Assembly (NCBI RefSeq): GCF_002192255.1
Contig: NZ_CP021768.1
Location: 248,001-312,000, forward strand
Source of the DNA: Stenotrophomonas sp. WZN-1
GTDB lineage: Bacteria > Pseudomonadota > Gammaproteobacteria > Xanthomonadales > Xanthomonadaceae
Length of the DNA: 64,000 bases
Direction: 5' to 3'
Under the pieces are notes generated by a model, which made no database searches, was not told the origin of the DNA, and worked only from the letters and a program-made list of their open reading frames with translations. Below are positions 1 through 8,583 of the stretch, in pieces. Position 1 is the first letter of the stretch, and each line of letters opens with the position of its first letter. The position numbers were made by a program, and so were the translations under genes.

Positions 1-80
1 GAGTCGCGTTCGAGCGCACCGCCTCGCGCCTGATCGAGATGCAGAGCGCCGAATACCTGGGTACCCCGCACCGGGCGTGA
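1..80 (+). CDS. C-terminal fragment of an unidentified protein
   Basis: An open frame runs from the window edge to a TGA at 78-80 and encodes about 25 residues ending in LGTPHRA. The composition is ordinary for this genome. The gene starts outside the window. The tail (FERTASRLIEMQSAEYLG) could fit the C-terminal helix of a crotonase-type or similar enzyme, but that is a guess and no motif identifies the family. Confidence 0.5.
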   Translation, partial: VAFERTASRLIEMQSAEYLGTPHRA

Positions 81-93
81 GCGCGGTTTCCTG

Positions 94-160
94 TAGCCGA
101 GCCAATGCTCGGCTGCTTCTGCAGGGTGCCCCGAAGGGCAGCCGAGCGTGGGCTCGGCTC
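94..160. repeat. Two GTAGCCGAGC-type palindromic repeats
   Basis: Two hairpins built on GCCGAGC...GCTCGGC follow each other (about 95-115 and 139-160), lying between the C-terminal fragment and the end of the DUF2884 gene. A related element (TCGAGCCATGCTCGGCTG) lies at about 5153-5170. They look like dispersed intergenic palindromes that could also help end transcription from both sides. Confidence 0.55.
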
Positions 161-178
161 TACAACAGCACAGCGCGG

Positions 179-1015
179 TTACCGGGTCGGCGCCACGGCG
201 TTCCCGCGCGGCCGCTCATCCGGACCGGCCGACACATGCAGGCCCGAGCCATCGCCGCGCTCCACTCGCACACTCTCGCCGCGCTCCAGCAGCCGCAGCG
301 GCTGTCCCTGGTAGCGCACTTCCAGCGCGTCGTGGGTGTCGGCCAGCGACTGCACCAGCGGGCAAAGCGCCATCGCCTTGGCTTCCAGCTGCTGGCTGCG
401 TGCTTCCATGCGGCGGTCGACTTCGGCATCGAGGCGATCGGCGCGGCGCTCCATGGCCCCGGCGCGGCCGGTGAACACCTGCCACAGCACGCTGCGCGTC
501 ATCGACCCGGCCATCGTCTCGGCCATCTGGTCGATATGCGCGTCGAAGCCGTCGCCGAACGTCTGCTGCTCCCAGTAGCCTCGGCCCAGGCTGGCGTCGA
601 TCCAGGTCTGCATCTCGCCGCGCATCGCGCGCATCTGGCGGTTGCGGGCCTTGCCGGTGATGGCTTCGAAGGCAGCGTCCAGCGCATCGAAGGTGACCCC
701 GGAGACTTCATGGGCCAGTGCGGTGGCCGCTGGCATCAGTTGGCGGGCACCGGCTTCCATCTGCCGCAGGCGTGCGGCGTCGGCGGCATTGACCGTCACC
801 ATTGCGCCATCCAGGCTCAGCTCACCGTCGTGGAACACCACTTCATGCGGCGCCTGCGGGCCATGCCGCAGCCAGATACCGCCGCTGTCCACCAGCACGT
901 CGTAGTCGGTATGGATGCCGCACTGGTCCGAACGCAGGTCCGGCCCCTCGGCGGCCAGCGCCGGGGCGGTGGACAGCATGGCCAGCAGGGCCAGGGCGGG
1001 CAACCGCAGGTGCAT
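179..1015 (-). CDS. DUF2884 (YggN-like) periplasmic protein
   Basis: A 278-residue secreted protein. The first 22 residues (MHLRLPALALLAMLSTAPALAA) form a clear signal peptide, so I start at the ATG at 1013-1015 and not at an upstream ATG that would add 31 residues in front of the signal. AAGGA lies just upstream. The mature part has an early Cys-containing segment, a long charged helical middle (about 100-220) and a second Cys near 225 (ALCPLVQ), as in the YggN/DUF2884 family, whose function is unknown. The C-terminus is Arg/Pro rich. Confidence 0.75.
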   Translation of the reverse strand: MHLRLPALALLAMLSTAPALAAEGPDLRSDQCGIHTDYDVLVDSGGIWLRHGPQAPHEVVFHDGELSLDGAMVTVNAADAARLRQMEAGARQLMPAATALAHEVSGVTFDALDAAFEAITGKARNRQMRAMRGEMQTWIDASLGRGYWEQQTFGDGFDAHIDQMAETMAGSMTRSVLWQVFTGRAGAMERRADRLDAEVDRRMEARSQQLEAKAMALCPLVQSLADTHDALEVRYQGQPLRLLERGESVRVERGDGSGLHVSAGPDERPRGNAVAPTR

Positions 1016-1544
1016 CGGACCATCCTTTTCAAGGAAGCGAGCGGCCAGCATCCGTTGCCAGCGGGCGGGCGTCACCGGCCGGAAGTCACCCGTCCACCGG
1101 ATTCCCACCGGCTGCCCACCACCTATCCACAGGGTTGTCCCTAGCCAGTTTCATCACTGTCATGTGAAGCTGTCATTGTTCCGTTTCTGCGGCGCGTTGT
1201 ACCACCGCAATGTCGCTTTCGGGCTTGACTGCGCAGCCCGTTCCGGCAGGTCGGAAGCGTCTGATCCGGGCGCCGATGGCACGATCCTTGCGGCGCAAGG
1301 GATTGCCGAATTTCACTACATTTGGCGTTGACGGACCCCATTACCCCCACTATCTTGTGGCCGTCGGTCGCAGCAACCCCAATTCCAGGGGTTGCCCGGG
1401 GTACCCATCCGAGATCGTCAACGGTAGTGGCAGGCGCAGGGTCTCATCCCCTGCGACGCCGTCCTGCCAACCTGGGCTGTCATGTCCCGGGCTGCGTCAC
1501 CCGATGCATCGAGCACCCCCAATCACGCCAAGAGGACACACGCC
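1016..1544. other. Intergenic region upstream of nrdA
   Basis: This 529-base stretch separates the divergent DUF2884 gene and nrdA. I see no convincing coding region. It holds a CTGTCAT pair at 1157-1176 and two CACTA-starting 14-mers at 1314 and 1348 that might be regulatory. The Shine-Dalgarno AGAGGA at 1531-1536 sits 8 bases before the chosen nrdA GTG. Confidence 0.6.
1314..1361 (+). promoter_or_regulatory. Possible tandem NrdR boxes upstream of nrdA
   Basis: CACTACATTTGGCG (1314-1327) and CACTATCTTGTGGC (1348-1361) are two related 14-mers 34 bases apart. NrdR boxes are 16-bp imperfect palindromes around ACACTATATATAGTGT, usually in tandem about 31-34 bases apart, and NrdR represses ribonucleotide reductase operons. 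The match is partial and only the second copy is palindromic at its ends (CCAC...GTGG), so this is a weak call. Confidence 0.3.
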
Positions 1545-3947
1545 GTGAGCACCGAATCCAGCGCCACCATCGAGAAGGAAAGCGAATTCCTGTTGACGTC
1601 GCCGCCGACGGCCAACGCGATGAGTGTGACCAAGCGCAATGGGACCACCGAACTGGTGGACCTGAACAAGATCGTGCGTGCGGTGCAGCGTTCCTCCGAA
1701 GGCCTGCACGCCGTCGATCCGATGCGCGTGGCCACCCGTACCATTTCCGGCCTGTACAACGGCGCCACCACCCGCGAGCTGGATGAACTGTCCATCCGCA
1801 CCGCCGCCCTGCTGATCGGTGAAGAGCCCGAGTACGGCCGCCTGGCTGCGCGCCTGCTGGCCAACTACATCGCCAAGGAAGTCTCGGGCCAGGAAATCTA
1901 CGCCTTCTCGCAGTCGGTCAGCCGTGGCCATGAAGTCGGCCTGATCAACGACCGCCTGCTGAACTTCGTGCAGACCAATGCACGCAAGCTCAACGACGCC
2001 ATCGACGGCGCGCTGGACCTGAACTTCGATTACTTCGGCCTGCGTACCCTGTACGACCGTTACCTGCTGCGCCACCCGCACACCCGCAAGGTGATCGAGA
2101 CCCCGCAGCAGTTCTTCCTGCGCATCGCCAGCGCGCTGAGCGAGGACGTGTCCGAGACCCTGGCGCTGTACAAGCGCATGGGCAACCTGGACTACCTGCC
2201 GTCCAGCCCGACCCTGTTCAATTCCGGCACCACCCACGAGCAGCTGTCCTCGTGCTTCCTGCTGGACTCGCCGCAGGACTCGCTGGAGTCGATCTATTCC
2301 AAGTACGGCGACATCGCCCAGCTGTCGAAGTTCTCCGGCGGCATCGGCGTCAGCTACACCCGCGTGCGTTCGCGTGGTTCGCTAATCAAGTCGACCAACG
2401 GCCACTCCAACGGCATCGTGCCGTGGCTGAAGACCATGGATTCGTCGGTGGCCGCGGTGAACCAGGGCGGCAAGCGCAAGGGCGCGGCCTGCGTGTACCT
2501 GGAAACCTGGCACGCCGACATCGAGGACTTCCTCGAACTGCGCGACAACACCGGTGACGAAGCCCGCCGTGCGCACAACCTGAACCTGGCCAACTGGGTG
2601 CCGGACCTGTTCATGAAGCGCGTCGAAGCCGACCAGGAATGGTCGCTGTTCGATCCGCGCGTCGTGCCGGAGTTCACCGACCTGTTCGGCGAAGCCTTCG
2701 AGCAGGCCTACCTGCAGGCCGAAGCCCAGGGCAAGGCCAACCGCACCATCTCCGCGCGCAAGCTGTATGCCCGCATGATGCGTACGCTGGCCGAGACCGG
2801 CAACGGCTGGATGACCTTCAAGGACAAGTGCAACCGCGCCAGCAACCAGACCCTGCGCGCCGGCAACGTGATCCATCTGTCGAACCTGTGCACCGAAATC
2901 CTGGAAGTCACTTCCAACGATGAAACCGCGGTGTGCAACCTGGGTTCGATCAACCTGGGCAACCACTTCGACGAGCACAACGAGTTCGACTTCGAGAAGC
3001 TGGCTGAGACCGTGCGCCTGGCCGTGCGCCAGCTCGACCGTGTCATCGACCTGAACTTCTACCCGATCGAAACCGCCCGCCGCGCCAACCTGCGCTGGCG
3101 TCCGGTCGGCCTGGGCTGCATGGGCCTGCAGGACGTGTTCTTCCGCAAGCGCCTGCCGTTCGACAGCGCCGAAGCCCGCGCCCTGTCGAAGAAGATTGCC
3201 GAAGCGATCTACTTCCACGCGCTGGAAACCTCCTGCGAACTGGCCCAGGAACGCGGCAAGCACCCGTCGTTCAACGACACCCGCGCCGCCGGTGGCGAAC
3301 TGCAGTTCGACGCCTGGAACGTGGTGCCGGAAGACGCCGAGCGCTGGGATGCCCTGCGTGCCCGCATCAAGGAACACGGCCTGCGCAACTCGCTGATGAT
3401 CGCGATCGCGCCGACCGCGACCATCGCCTCGATCGCCGGCTGCTACGAGTGCGTCGAGCCGCAGGTGTCCAACCTGTTCAAGCGCGAGACCCTGTCCGGT
3501 GACTTCCTGCAGGTCAACCGCTACCTGGTCAACGAGCTGAAGAAGCTGGGCCTGTGGACGCCGGAAATGCGCGATGCCATCAAGCTGGCCGAAGGCTCCA
3601 TCGCGGGCGTGGCACAGATTCCGGAAACGCTGCGCGAGGTCTACCGCACCGCGTGGGAGCTGCCGATGCGTTCGCTGATCGACATGGCCGCCGAGCGTGG
3701 CGCCTTCATCGACCAGTCGGCCTCGCTCAACCTGTTCATGGAAAGCCCGAACATCGGCGCGATGTCCTCCATGTACATGTACGCCTGGAAGCAGGGCATC
3801 AAGACCACCTACTACCTGCGTTCGCGCCCGGCCACCAAGATCGCCAAGACCACGGTCAGCGCTGCGGCCCCGGCCAAGGTGTTCAGCCCGGACGAAGCCA
3901 TCGCCTGCTCGCTGGAAAACCCGGAAGCCTGCGAGGCCTGCCAGTAA
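1545..3947 (+). CDS. nrdA: Class Ia ribonucleoside-diphosphate reductase, large (alpha) subunit
   Basis: Reduces NDPs to dNDPs together with NrdB. The 800-residue product begins with a short tail, then an N-terminal ATP-cone (VTKRNGTTELVDLNKIVRAV...) for allosteric activity control. The barrel has the redox Cys in LSSCFLLDSP, the active-site N-L-C-T-E motif (NLCTEILEV), the second redox Cys in AVCNLGS and a C-terminal CEACQ shuttle pair. I choose the GTG at 1545 because AGAGGA lies 8 bases before it; an upstream ATG (1482) has no ribosome site, and an internal ATG at 1620 would also keep the cone. nrdB follows 118 bases later across palindromic repeats, so the pair is probably cotranscribed. 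Confidence 0.96.
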   Translation: MSTESSATIEKESEFLLTSPPTANAMSVTKRNGTTELVDLNKIVRAVQRSSEGLHAVDPMRVATRTISGLYNGATTRELDELSIRTAALLIGEEPEYGRLAARLLANYIAKEVSGQEIYAFSQSVSRGHEVGLINDRLLNFVQTNARKLNDAIDGALDLNFDYFGLRTLYDRYLLRHPHTRKVIETPQQFFLRIASALSEDVSETLALYKRMGNLDYLPSSPTLFNSGTTHEQLSSCFLLDSPQDSLESIYSKYGDIAQLSKFSGGIGVSYTRVRSRGSLIKSTNGHSNGIVPWLKTMDSSVAAVNQGGKRKGAACVYLETWHADIEDFLELRDNTGDEARRAHNLNLANWVPDLFMKRVEADQEWSLFDPRVVPEFTDLFGEAFEQAYLQAEAQGKANRTISARKLYARMMRTLAETGNGWMTFKDKCNRASNQTLRAGNVIHLSNLCTEILEVTSNDETAVCNLGSINLGNHFDEHNEFDFEKLAETVRLAVRQLDRVIDLNFYPIETARRANLRWRPVGLGCMGLQDVFFRKRLPFDSAEARALSKKIAEAIYFHALETSCELAQERGKHPSFNDTRAAGGELQFDAWNVVPEDAERWDALRARIKEHGLRNSLMIAIAPTATIASIAGCYECVEPQVSNLFKRETLSGDFLQVNRYLVNELKKLGLWTPEMRDAIKLAEGSIAGVAQIPETLREVYRTAWELPMRSLIDMAAERGAFIDQSASLNLFMESPNIGAMSSMYMYAWKQGIKTTYYLRSRPATKIAKTTVSAAAPAKVFSPDEAIACSLENPEACEACQ

Positions 3948-3964
3948 GAGCGGCACCGCCGCGC

Positions 3965-4040
3965 GGTAGTGCCGGCCGCTGGCCGGCAACCCCGGCCAAC
4001 GATCATCACCCACGGTAGCGCCGGGCCATGCCCGGCGGCT
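3965..4040. repeat. Two SMAG/GTAG-type palindromes between nrdA and nrdB
   Basis: A GGTAGTGCCGG...CCGGCAAC element (3965-3990) and a GGTAGCGCCGGGCC...GCCCGGCGG element (4014-4038) lie in the nrdA-nrdB spacer. Both fold as short hairpins headed by GGTAG. Copies recur across this window (11.9, 12.1, 25.95, 26.06, 53.8 kb). Inside an operon such hairpins may stabilise or partly end the upstream transcript. Confidence 0.8.
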
Positions 4041-4065
4041 CACCCAGGAATTCAAGGAAACACCC

Positions 4066-5085
4066 ATGGCCGACAAGCCCAAGCAGATGCTGCTCGATCC
4101 CGGTTTTGAACTGACCCTGCGCCCGATGCGCTACCCGCAGTTCTATGACATGTACCGGAATGCGATCAAGAACACCTGGACGGTGGAAGAGATCAACTTC
4201 CAGATCGACATCACCGACCTGCACAGCAAGATGTCGCCGGGTGAGCGTCACCTGATCCACCGCTTGGTCGCGTTCTTCGCCACCGGCGACTCGATCGTGT
4301 CCAACAACCTGGTGCTGAATCTGTACCAGCACTTGAATGCGCCCGAAGCGCGCATGTACCTGTCGCGCCAGCTGTATGAAGAAGCGCTGCACGTGCAGTT
4401 CTACCTGACCCTGCTCGACAACTACCTGCCGGATCCGGAAGAGCGCGTCAAAGCCTTCGCCGCGGTGGAGAACATCGACTCGATCAAGAAGAAGGCCGAT
4501 TTCTGCTTCAAGTGGATCGACTCGATCCAGGACCTGAAGCGCATCGAGACCCGTGCCGAGCGCCGCCAGTTCCTGCTCAACCAGATCTGCTTCGCCGCCT
4601 GCATCGAAGGCCTGTTCTTCTTCGCCGCCTTCGCCTACGTGTACTACTTCCGTTCGCGCGGCCTGCTGCCGGGCCTGGCCTCGGGCACCAACTGGGTGTT
4701 CCGCGACGAGAGCGCGCACATGGAGTTCGCGTTCGAGTCGGTGCGCGTGGTGCGTGAGGAAGAGCCGGACCTGTTCGACGACGAGATGAAGCAGCAGGTC
4801 TACGACATGCTGGCCGAAGCCATCGAATGCGAAGTGCAGTTCGCCGAGGACGTGCTGTCCGGCGGCGTGGCTGGTATCTCGACCCGCGACATGCGCCAGT
4901 ACCTGCAGCACTGCGCCGACCAGCACTTCGCCAAGCTGGGCATGGAAAAGAAGTACAACGTGCGCAACCCGCTGCCGTTCATGGAACTGCAGGACGTGCA
5001 GGAGCTGACCAACTTCTTCGAACGCCGCGTCTCGGCCTACCAGGTCGGCGTGCAGGGCGAAGTCGCCTTCGACATGAACTTCTGA
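4066..5085 (+). CDS. nrdB: Class Ia ribonucleoside-diphosphate reductase, small (beta) subunit
   Basis: Carries the diiron-tyrosyl radical used by NrdA. In 339 residues the metal ligands are visible by alignment to E. coli R2: D75 (GDSIVSN), E106 and H109 (EEALH), E181 (IEGLFFF), E215 and H218 (RDESAH). Y113, four residues after H109, is at the position of E. coli Y122, so the enzyme should be a tyrosyl-radical (Ia) type, not Mn/Fe or class Ic. The hydrophobic C-terminal tail (VAFDMNF) fits the NrdA-docking peptide. AAGGAAA lies just before the ATG, and a strong terminator follows. Confidence 0.96.
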   Translation: MADKPKQMLLDPGFELTLRPMRYPQFYDMYRNAIKNTWTVEEINFQIDITDLHSKMSPGERHLIHRLVAFFATGDSIVSNNLVLNLYQHLNAPEARMYLSRQLYEEALHVQFYLTLLDNYLPDPEERVKAFAAVENIDSIKKKADFCFKWIDSIQDLKRIETRAERRQFLLNQICFAACIEGLFFFAAFAYVYYFRSRGLLPGLASGTNWVFRDESAHMEFAFESVRVVREEEPDLFDDEMKQQVYDMLAEAIECEVQFAEDVLSGGVAGISTRDMRQYLQHCADQHFAKLGMEKKYNVRNPLPFMELQDVQELTNFFERRVSAYQVGVQGEVAFDMNF

Positions 5086-5114
5086 TCGAAGCGGTCAGAT
5101 CTGTCGCAAGGAAG

Positions 5115-5140
5115 AACCCCGGCCAATGCCGGGGTTTTTC
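5115..5140 (+). terminator. Rho-independent terminator after nrdB
   Basis: A perfect 9-bp stem (AACCCCGGC / GCCGGGGTT) with a 4-base loop runs straight into a T tract (GGGGTTTTTC). It lies 30 bases after the nrdB stop and ends the nrdAB unit. Confidence 0.9.
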
Positions 5141-5190
5141 GTTTCTGCAGCGTCGAGCCATGCTCGGCTGCTCGACTCTACAAAGAGTGG

Positions 5191-5826
5191 TTACCGCCGC
5201 CCTTCCACCGCCATGCGCACTGCCAGCCCGGCCAGCACCGTGCCCATCAGCCAGCGCTGCACCACCTGCCAGGTCGGGCGCGCGGCCAGGAAGCCGGCGA
5301 TGCTGCCAGCCATCACCGCGATCACCGCGTTGACGCTCACGCTGACCACGATCTGGGTGAAGCCGAGTACCAGCGACTGCATCAGCACGCTGCCATGGCC
5401 CTCCGGGTGCAGGAACTGCGGCAGCAGCGACAGGTACATCACCGCGATCTTCGGGTTCAGCAGGTTGGTCAGAAAACCCATCGCGAACAGTTTGCGTGGG
5501 CCATCCGGGGGCAGGTCGCGTACCGCGAACGGCGAGCGGCCACCGGGCTTGAGCGCCTGCCAGGCCAGGTACAGCAGGTACAGCGCGCCGCCGATGCGCA
5601 GCGCGTCGTAGGCGAACGGCACGGTCATCAGCAGGGCAGTGATGCCCAGTGCCGCGCACAGCATGTAGAACACGAAGCCCAGCGCCACCCCGCCCAGTGA
5701 GATCAGGCCGGCACGGCGGCCCTGGCAGATCGAGCGCGAGACCAGGTAGATCATGTTCGGCCCGGGCGTGAGCACCATGCCCAGCGAGATGAGGGCAAAG
5801 GCCAACAGGTCTGAGGTCGCGGGCAT
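5191..5826 (-). CDS. LysE/RhtB family amino-acid exporter
   Basis: A 211-residue inner-membrane protein with about six hydrophobic segments. The N-terminus (LLAFALISLGMVLTPGPNMIYLVSRSI) carries the family signature T-P-G-P-N-M and the following G-R-R-A-G-L motif; NLLNPK is the second conserved motif. These are the hallmarks of LysE/RhtB exporters that expel amino acids or homoserine lactones; the substrate cannot be read from sequence. The ATG at 5824-5826 puts the first membrane segment at the N-terminus; longer frames upstream add unrelated sequence. It is divergent from the thioesterase gene. Confidence 0.88.
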   Translation of the reverse strand: MPATSDLLAFALISLGMVLTPGPNMIYLVSRSICQGRRAGLISLGGVALGFVFYMLCAALGITALLMTVPFAYDALRIGGALYLLYLAWQALKPGGRSPFAVRDLPPDGPRKLFAMGFLTNLLNPKIAVMYLSLLPQFLHPEGHGSVLMQSLVLGFTQIVVSVSVNAVIAVMAGSIAGFLAARPTWQVVQRWLMGTVLAGLAVRMAVEGRR

Positions 5827-5915
5827 GGGCGGTCCTGGCAGGGGGCGTGGCGCAGTGTAGCGCCGCCTGCACGGGGCCTGGCTTAAAATTGCCGGACCCC
5901 ACACCGAAGCCCCCC

Positions 5916-6317
5916 ATGACCCCGATCCCCGAGACCGTGCCACCCACCGAAGTGCGCATGGCCGAAATCGTCTTCCCCAACCACACCAACCACCTGGGCA
6001 CCCTGTTCGGTGGCCAGGCATTGGCATGGATGGACAAGGCCGCCTTCCTGGCCGCCGCCCGCTATTCGCGCCGCACCGTGGTGACCGCGCGCAGCGACCA
6101 GGTCGACTTCAAGCTGCCGATCCGCATCGGCCAGATGGTGGAAACCATCGGCCGCATCGTCGAAGTCGGCCGCAGCTCGATGAAGGTCGAGGTCGAACTG
6201 GTCGCCGAAGACCTGCACAGCGGCGAGCGCAAGCTGTGCACCCGCGGCCACTTCGTGATGATCGCGCTGGACGAGGAAGGCCACCCGATCGCGGTGCCGC
6301 CGCTGCCGGCTGCCTGA
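5916..6317 (+). CDS. Acyl-CoA thioesterase, hotdog fold (YciA/BFIT type)
   Basis: A 133-residue single hotdog domain. NHLGTLFGGQALAWMDKAA contains the N...G..FGG...D pattern, with the Asp as the catalytic residue in this family, and RSDQVDFKLPIRIGQMVE is the conserved second strand. It should hydrolyse acyl-CoAs to free acid and CoA. The start at 5916 gives the usual family length; the open frame before it is intergenic. TTAAAAT at 5883-5889 resembles a -10 box about 27 bases upstream. The sirtuin gene follows in the same direction after 56 bases. Confidence 0.87.
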   Translation: MTPIPETVPPTEVRMAEIVFPNHTNHLGTLFGGQALAWMDKAAFLAAARYSRRTVVTARSDQVDFKLPIRIGQMVETIGRIVEVGRSSMKVEVELVAEDLHSGERKLCTRGHFVMIALDEEGHPIAVPPLPAA

Positions 6318-6373
6318 GCCCGTCGGCTGAACCGGCGCTTGCGGGGGCGCTTGCGCGCCCCCATCTGGCAGCC

Positions 6374-7180
6374 ATGACCCCGCTGCTGACCGACTTCATC
6401 GACCGCGCCCAGCGCCTGTTCGTGCTGACCGGCGCGGGTTGCAGTACCGCCTCGGGCATTCCCGATTACCGCGATACCGACGGCCAGTGGAAACGCACGC
6501 CGCCGGTGACCTACCAGGCCTTCATGGGCGAGGCGGCCACCCGCCAGCGCTACTGGGCGCGCAGCCTGCTGGGCTGGCCGCGCTTCGGCCTGGCCCGGCC
6601 CAACGGTACCCACCAGGCCCTGGCCGCCCTGGAAAGCTGCGGCAAGCTACAGGTGCTGCTGACCCAGAATGTGGACGGCCTGCACCAGCGTGCCGGCAGC
6701 CACAACGTGATCGACCTGCATGGCCGCCTGGATCGGGTGCGCTGCATGGGCTGCGAGTGCCGCAGCGGCCGCGAGGAGTTCCAGCAGCGCCTGCTGGATG
6801 CCAACCCTGGCTGGGATGCATTGGAGGCCGGCATCGCCCCTGATGGCGATGCCGACCTGGAGACCGATTTCTCGAGCTTCGCGGTGCCTGATTGCGCCCG
6901 CTGCGGCGGCCTGTTGAAGCCGGACGTGGTGTTCTTCGGCGAAAACGTGCCGCGCGAACGCGTGGCGGCGGTGCACGATCACCTGCAGCAGGCCGACGCC
7001 GTGCTGGTGGTGGGCTCGTCGCTGATGGTCTATTCCGGCTTCCGCTTCGTGCAGGCCGCGGCCAGGGCAGGGTTGCCGGTGGCGGCACTGAACCGTGGCC
7101 GCACCCGCGCCGACGACCTGCTGCAGTTCAAGGACGAGCGCGATTGCGCTGAAGCGCTGGCGGAGTGGGCTTCGCGTTGA
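6374..7180 (+). CDS. NAD-dependent protein deacylase (sirtuin, SIRT4-like class II)
   Basis: Removes acyl groups from lysine using NAD+, giving nicotinamide and O-acyl-ADP-ribose. In 268 residues: GAGCS (20-24) and TQNVDGLHQRAG (98-109) for NAD binding, catalytic His116 (IDLHG), Zn cysteines C124/C127 and C174/C177, and VVGSSLMV for the Rossmann fold. The extended insert between the Zn pairs resembles SIRT4-type sirtuins more than E. coli CobB. The gene follows the thioesterase and could share its transcript. Nicotinamide made by it would be a substrate for NadV or PncA encoded a few kb away. Confidence 0.92.
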   Translation: MTPLLTDFIDRAQRLFVLTGAGCSTASGIPDYRDTDGQWKRTPPVTYQAFMGEAATRQRYWARSLLGWPRFGLARPNGTHQALAALESCGKLQVLLTQNVDGLHQRAGSHNVIDLHGRLDRVRCMGCECRSGREEFQQRLLDANPGWDALEAGIAPDGDADLETDFSSFAVPDCARCGGLLKPDVVFFGENVPRERVAAVHDHLQQADAVLVVGSSLMVYSGFRFVQAAARAGLPVAALNRGRTRADDLLQFKDERDCAEALAEWASR

Positions 7181-7253
7181 GCCGAGCGTGGGCTGCAGCA
7201 GGCCGCGCGAAACAGCGATCCATCCAGACGGTTGATCCGGGAGCCGCGCAGCG

Positions 7254-8390
7254 GTGCAATACGCACCCCCTACGTCGTTCATCACCGTCTTGAGCCAGCT
7301 GTTTTCGCCGATCTCGTTCGGCCCCCTGACCCTGTCCAACCGCATCGTCATCGCGCCGATGTGCCAGTACTCCGCCGAAGACGGCCGCGCCAGCGACTGG
7401 CACGCCATGCACCTGGGCAACCTGACGCAGTCCGGCGCCGGCCTGTTGATCCTGGAAGCCACCGCGGTCGAGCCGCGCGGCCGCATCAGCTGGGCCGACC
7501 TGGGCCTGTGGGATGACGGCACCGAGGCGGCGCTGGCGCAGGTGCTGGCCAGCGTCCGCCGCTGGTCGCCGATGCCGCTGGGCATCCAGCTGGGCCATGC
7601 CGGCCGCAAGGCCTCGGTGAACCGCCCATGGGACGGCGGTGGCCAGTTGCCGGCCGACGATGCGCGTGGCTGGGCCACCGTGGCACCGTCGCCGCTGCCG
7701 TTCCATGCCGCCGATCCGGCACCGCAGGCGCTGGACGAAGCCGGCATCGCCGAGGTCATCGCCGCCTTCGCCGCCAGTGCGGTGCGCGCCGAGCGCCTGG
7801 GCTTCGAGCTGATCGAGCTGCATGCCGCGCACGGTTACCTGCTGCACCAGTTCCTGTCGCCGCTGAGCAACCGCCGCACCGACGGCTATGGCGGGTCACT
7901 GCCGAACCGCCTGCGCCTGCTGGTGGAGGTGTTCGACGCGGTGCGTGCGGCGGTGTCCGACAAGGTCGCCGTGGGCGTGCGCATTTCTGCCAGTGACTGG
8001 GTTGAGGGTGGCTGGGACCTGGTGCAGAGCGAGGCGCTGGCGCAGGTGATGGACGCGCGCGGCTGCAACTTCCTGCACGTTTCCAGTGGTGGCCTGGACG
8101 AGCGCCAGAAGATCACCGTCGGCCCGGGTTACCAGGTGCCGTTCGCGGCAGCGATCAAGGCCAAGGTGCGCATGCCGGTGATCGCCGTGGGCATGATCAC
8201 CGAACCGGAGCAGGCCGAATCGATCCTGCGCCATCGCCATGCCGATGCGGTGGCCCTGGCGCGCGGCATCCTCTACGACCCGCGCTGGCCGTGGCATGCC
8301 GCCGCCGCACTGCGCGACAGCGTGCAACCGGCGCCGCAGTACCTGCGCTGTGAGCCCCGCGATGCGCGCGGCGTGTTCAAGGTGCGTTGA
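7254..8390 (+). CDS. Old Yellow Enzyme family NADPH:flavin oxidoreductase (YqjM-like)
   Basis: An FMN TIM-barrel ene-reductase acting on activated C=C bonds. The 378-residue protein has IAPMCQYSAEDG with the Cys typical of YqjM/thermophilic-like OYEs, HAAHGYLLHQFLSP with the substrate-binding His pair, and YGGSLPNRLRLLVEV. GTG at 7254 is preferred since GGGAG lies 10 bases upstream; a TTG at 7290 would give a product starting LSQLFSPISFGPL, closer to the usual family start, but has no ribosome site. The native substrate is unknown. Confidence 0.93.
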   Translation: MQYAPPTSFITVLSQLFSPISFGPLTLSNRIVIAPMCQYSAEDGRASDWHAMHLGNLTQSGAGLLILEATAVEPRGRISWADLGLWDDGTEAALAQVLASVRRWSPMPLGIQLGHAGRKASVNRPWDGGGQLPADDARGWATVAPSPLPFHAADPAPQALDEAGIAEVIAAFAASAVRAERLGFELIELHAAHGYLLHQFLSPLSNRRTDGYGGSLPNRLRLLVEVFDAVRAAVSDKVAVGVRISASDWVEGGWDLVQSEALAQVMDARGCNFLHVSSGGLDERQKITVGPGYQVPFAAAIKAKVRMPVIAVGMITEPEQAESILRHRHADAVALARGILYDPRWPWHAAAALRDSVQPAPQYLRCEPRDARGVFKVR

Positions 8391-8583
8391 CGCAGCTTAC
8401 GAGCGTAATGCCAAGGTCCAGACCGTCGGCGATCTGTACGACGGCGAGTTGCGGCATAACCTGTCGCAACGAACTAGGAATGATTGCGGATACTACTTTA
8501 TGTGAATGACACCTCATTGCGCTGGGTGCGGACATTGCAACGTTGAGCTGCACACACGGGTGTGCAGCCAATGGAGAAACGCA
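8391..8583 (+). promoter_or_regulatory. Leader with a perfect 9-bp hairpin before the Cys-tail gene
   Basis: The leader is lower in GC than the preceding gene. GCTGCACAC (8547-8555) and GTGTGCAGC (8560-8568) pair perfectly around a 4-base loop. The Shine-Dalgarno GGAGAA starts five bases later. Such a hairpin next to the ribosome site could affect translation, or the dyad could be a protein-binding site. No gene is seen in the leader. Confidence 0.45.

Noticed and set aside
1157..1176. CTGTCAT direct repeats resembling a Pho box
   Set aside because: The two CTGTCAT units have a 13-base period; PhoB boxes need 11. Nothing nearby points to phosphate control.
2382..4082. Very long open frame antisense to nrdA
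   Set aside because: It is the mirror of a high-GC coding frame with strong third-position bias; composition is His/Gly/Gln-rich shadow sequence and nrdA is certain.
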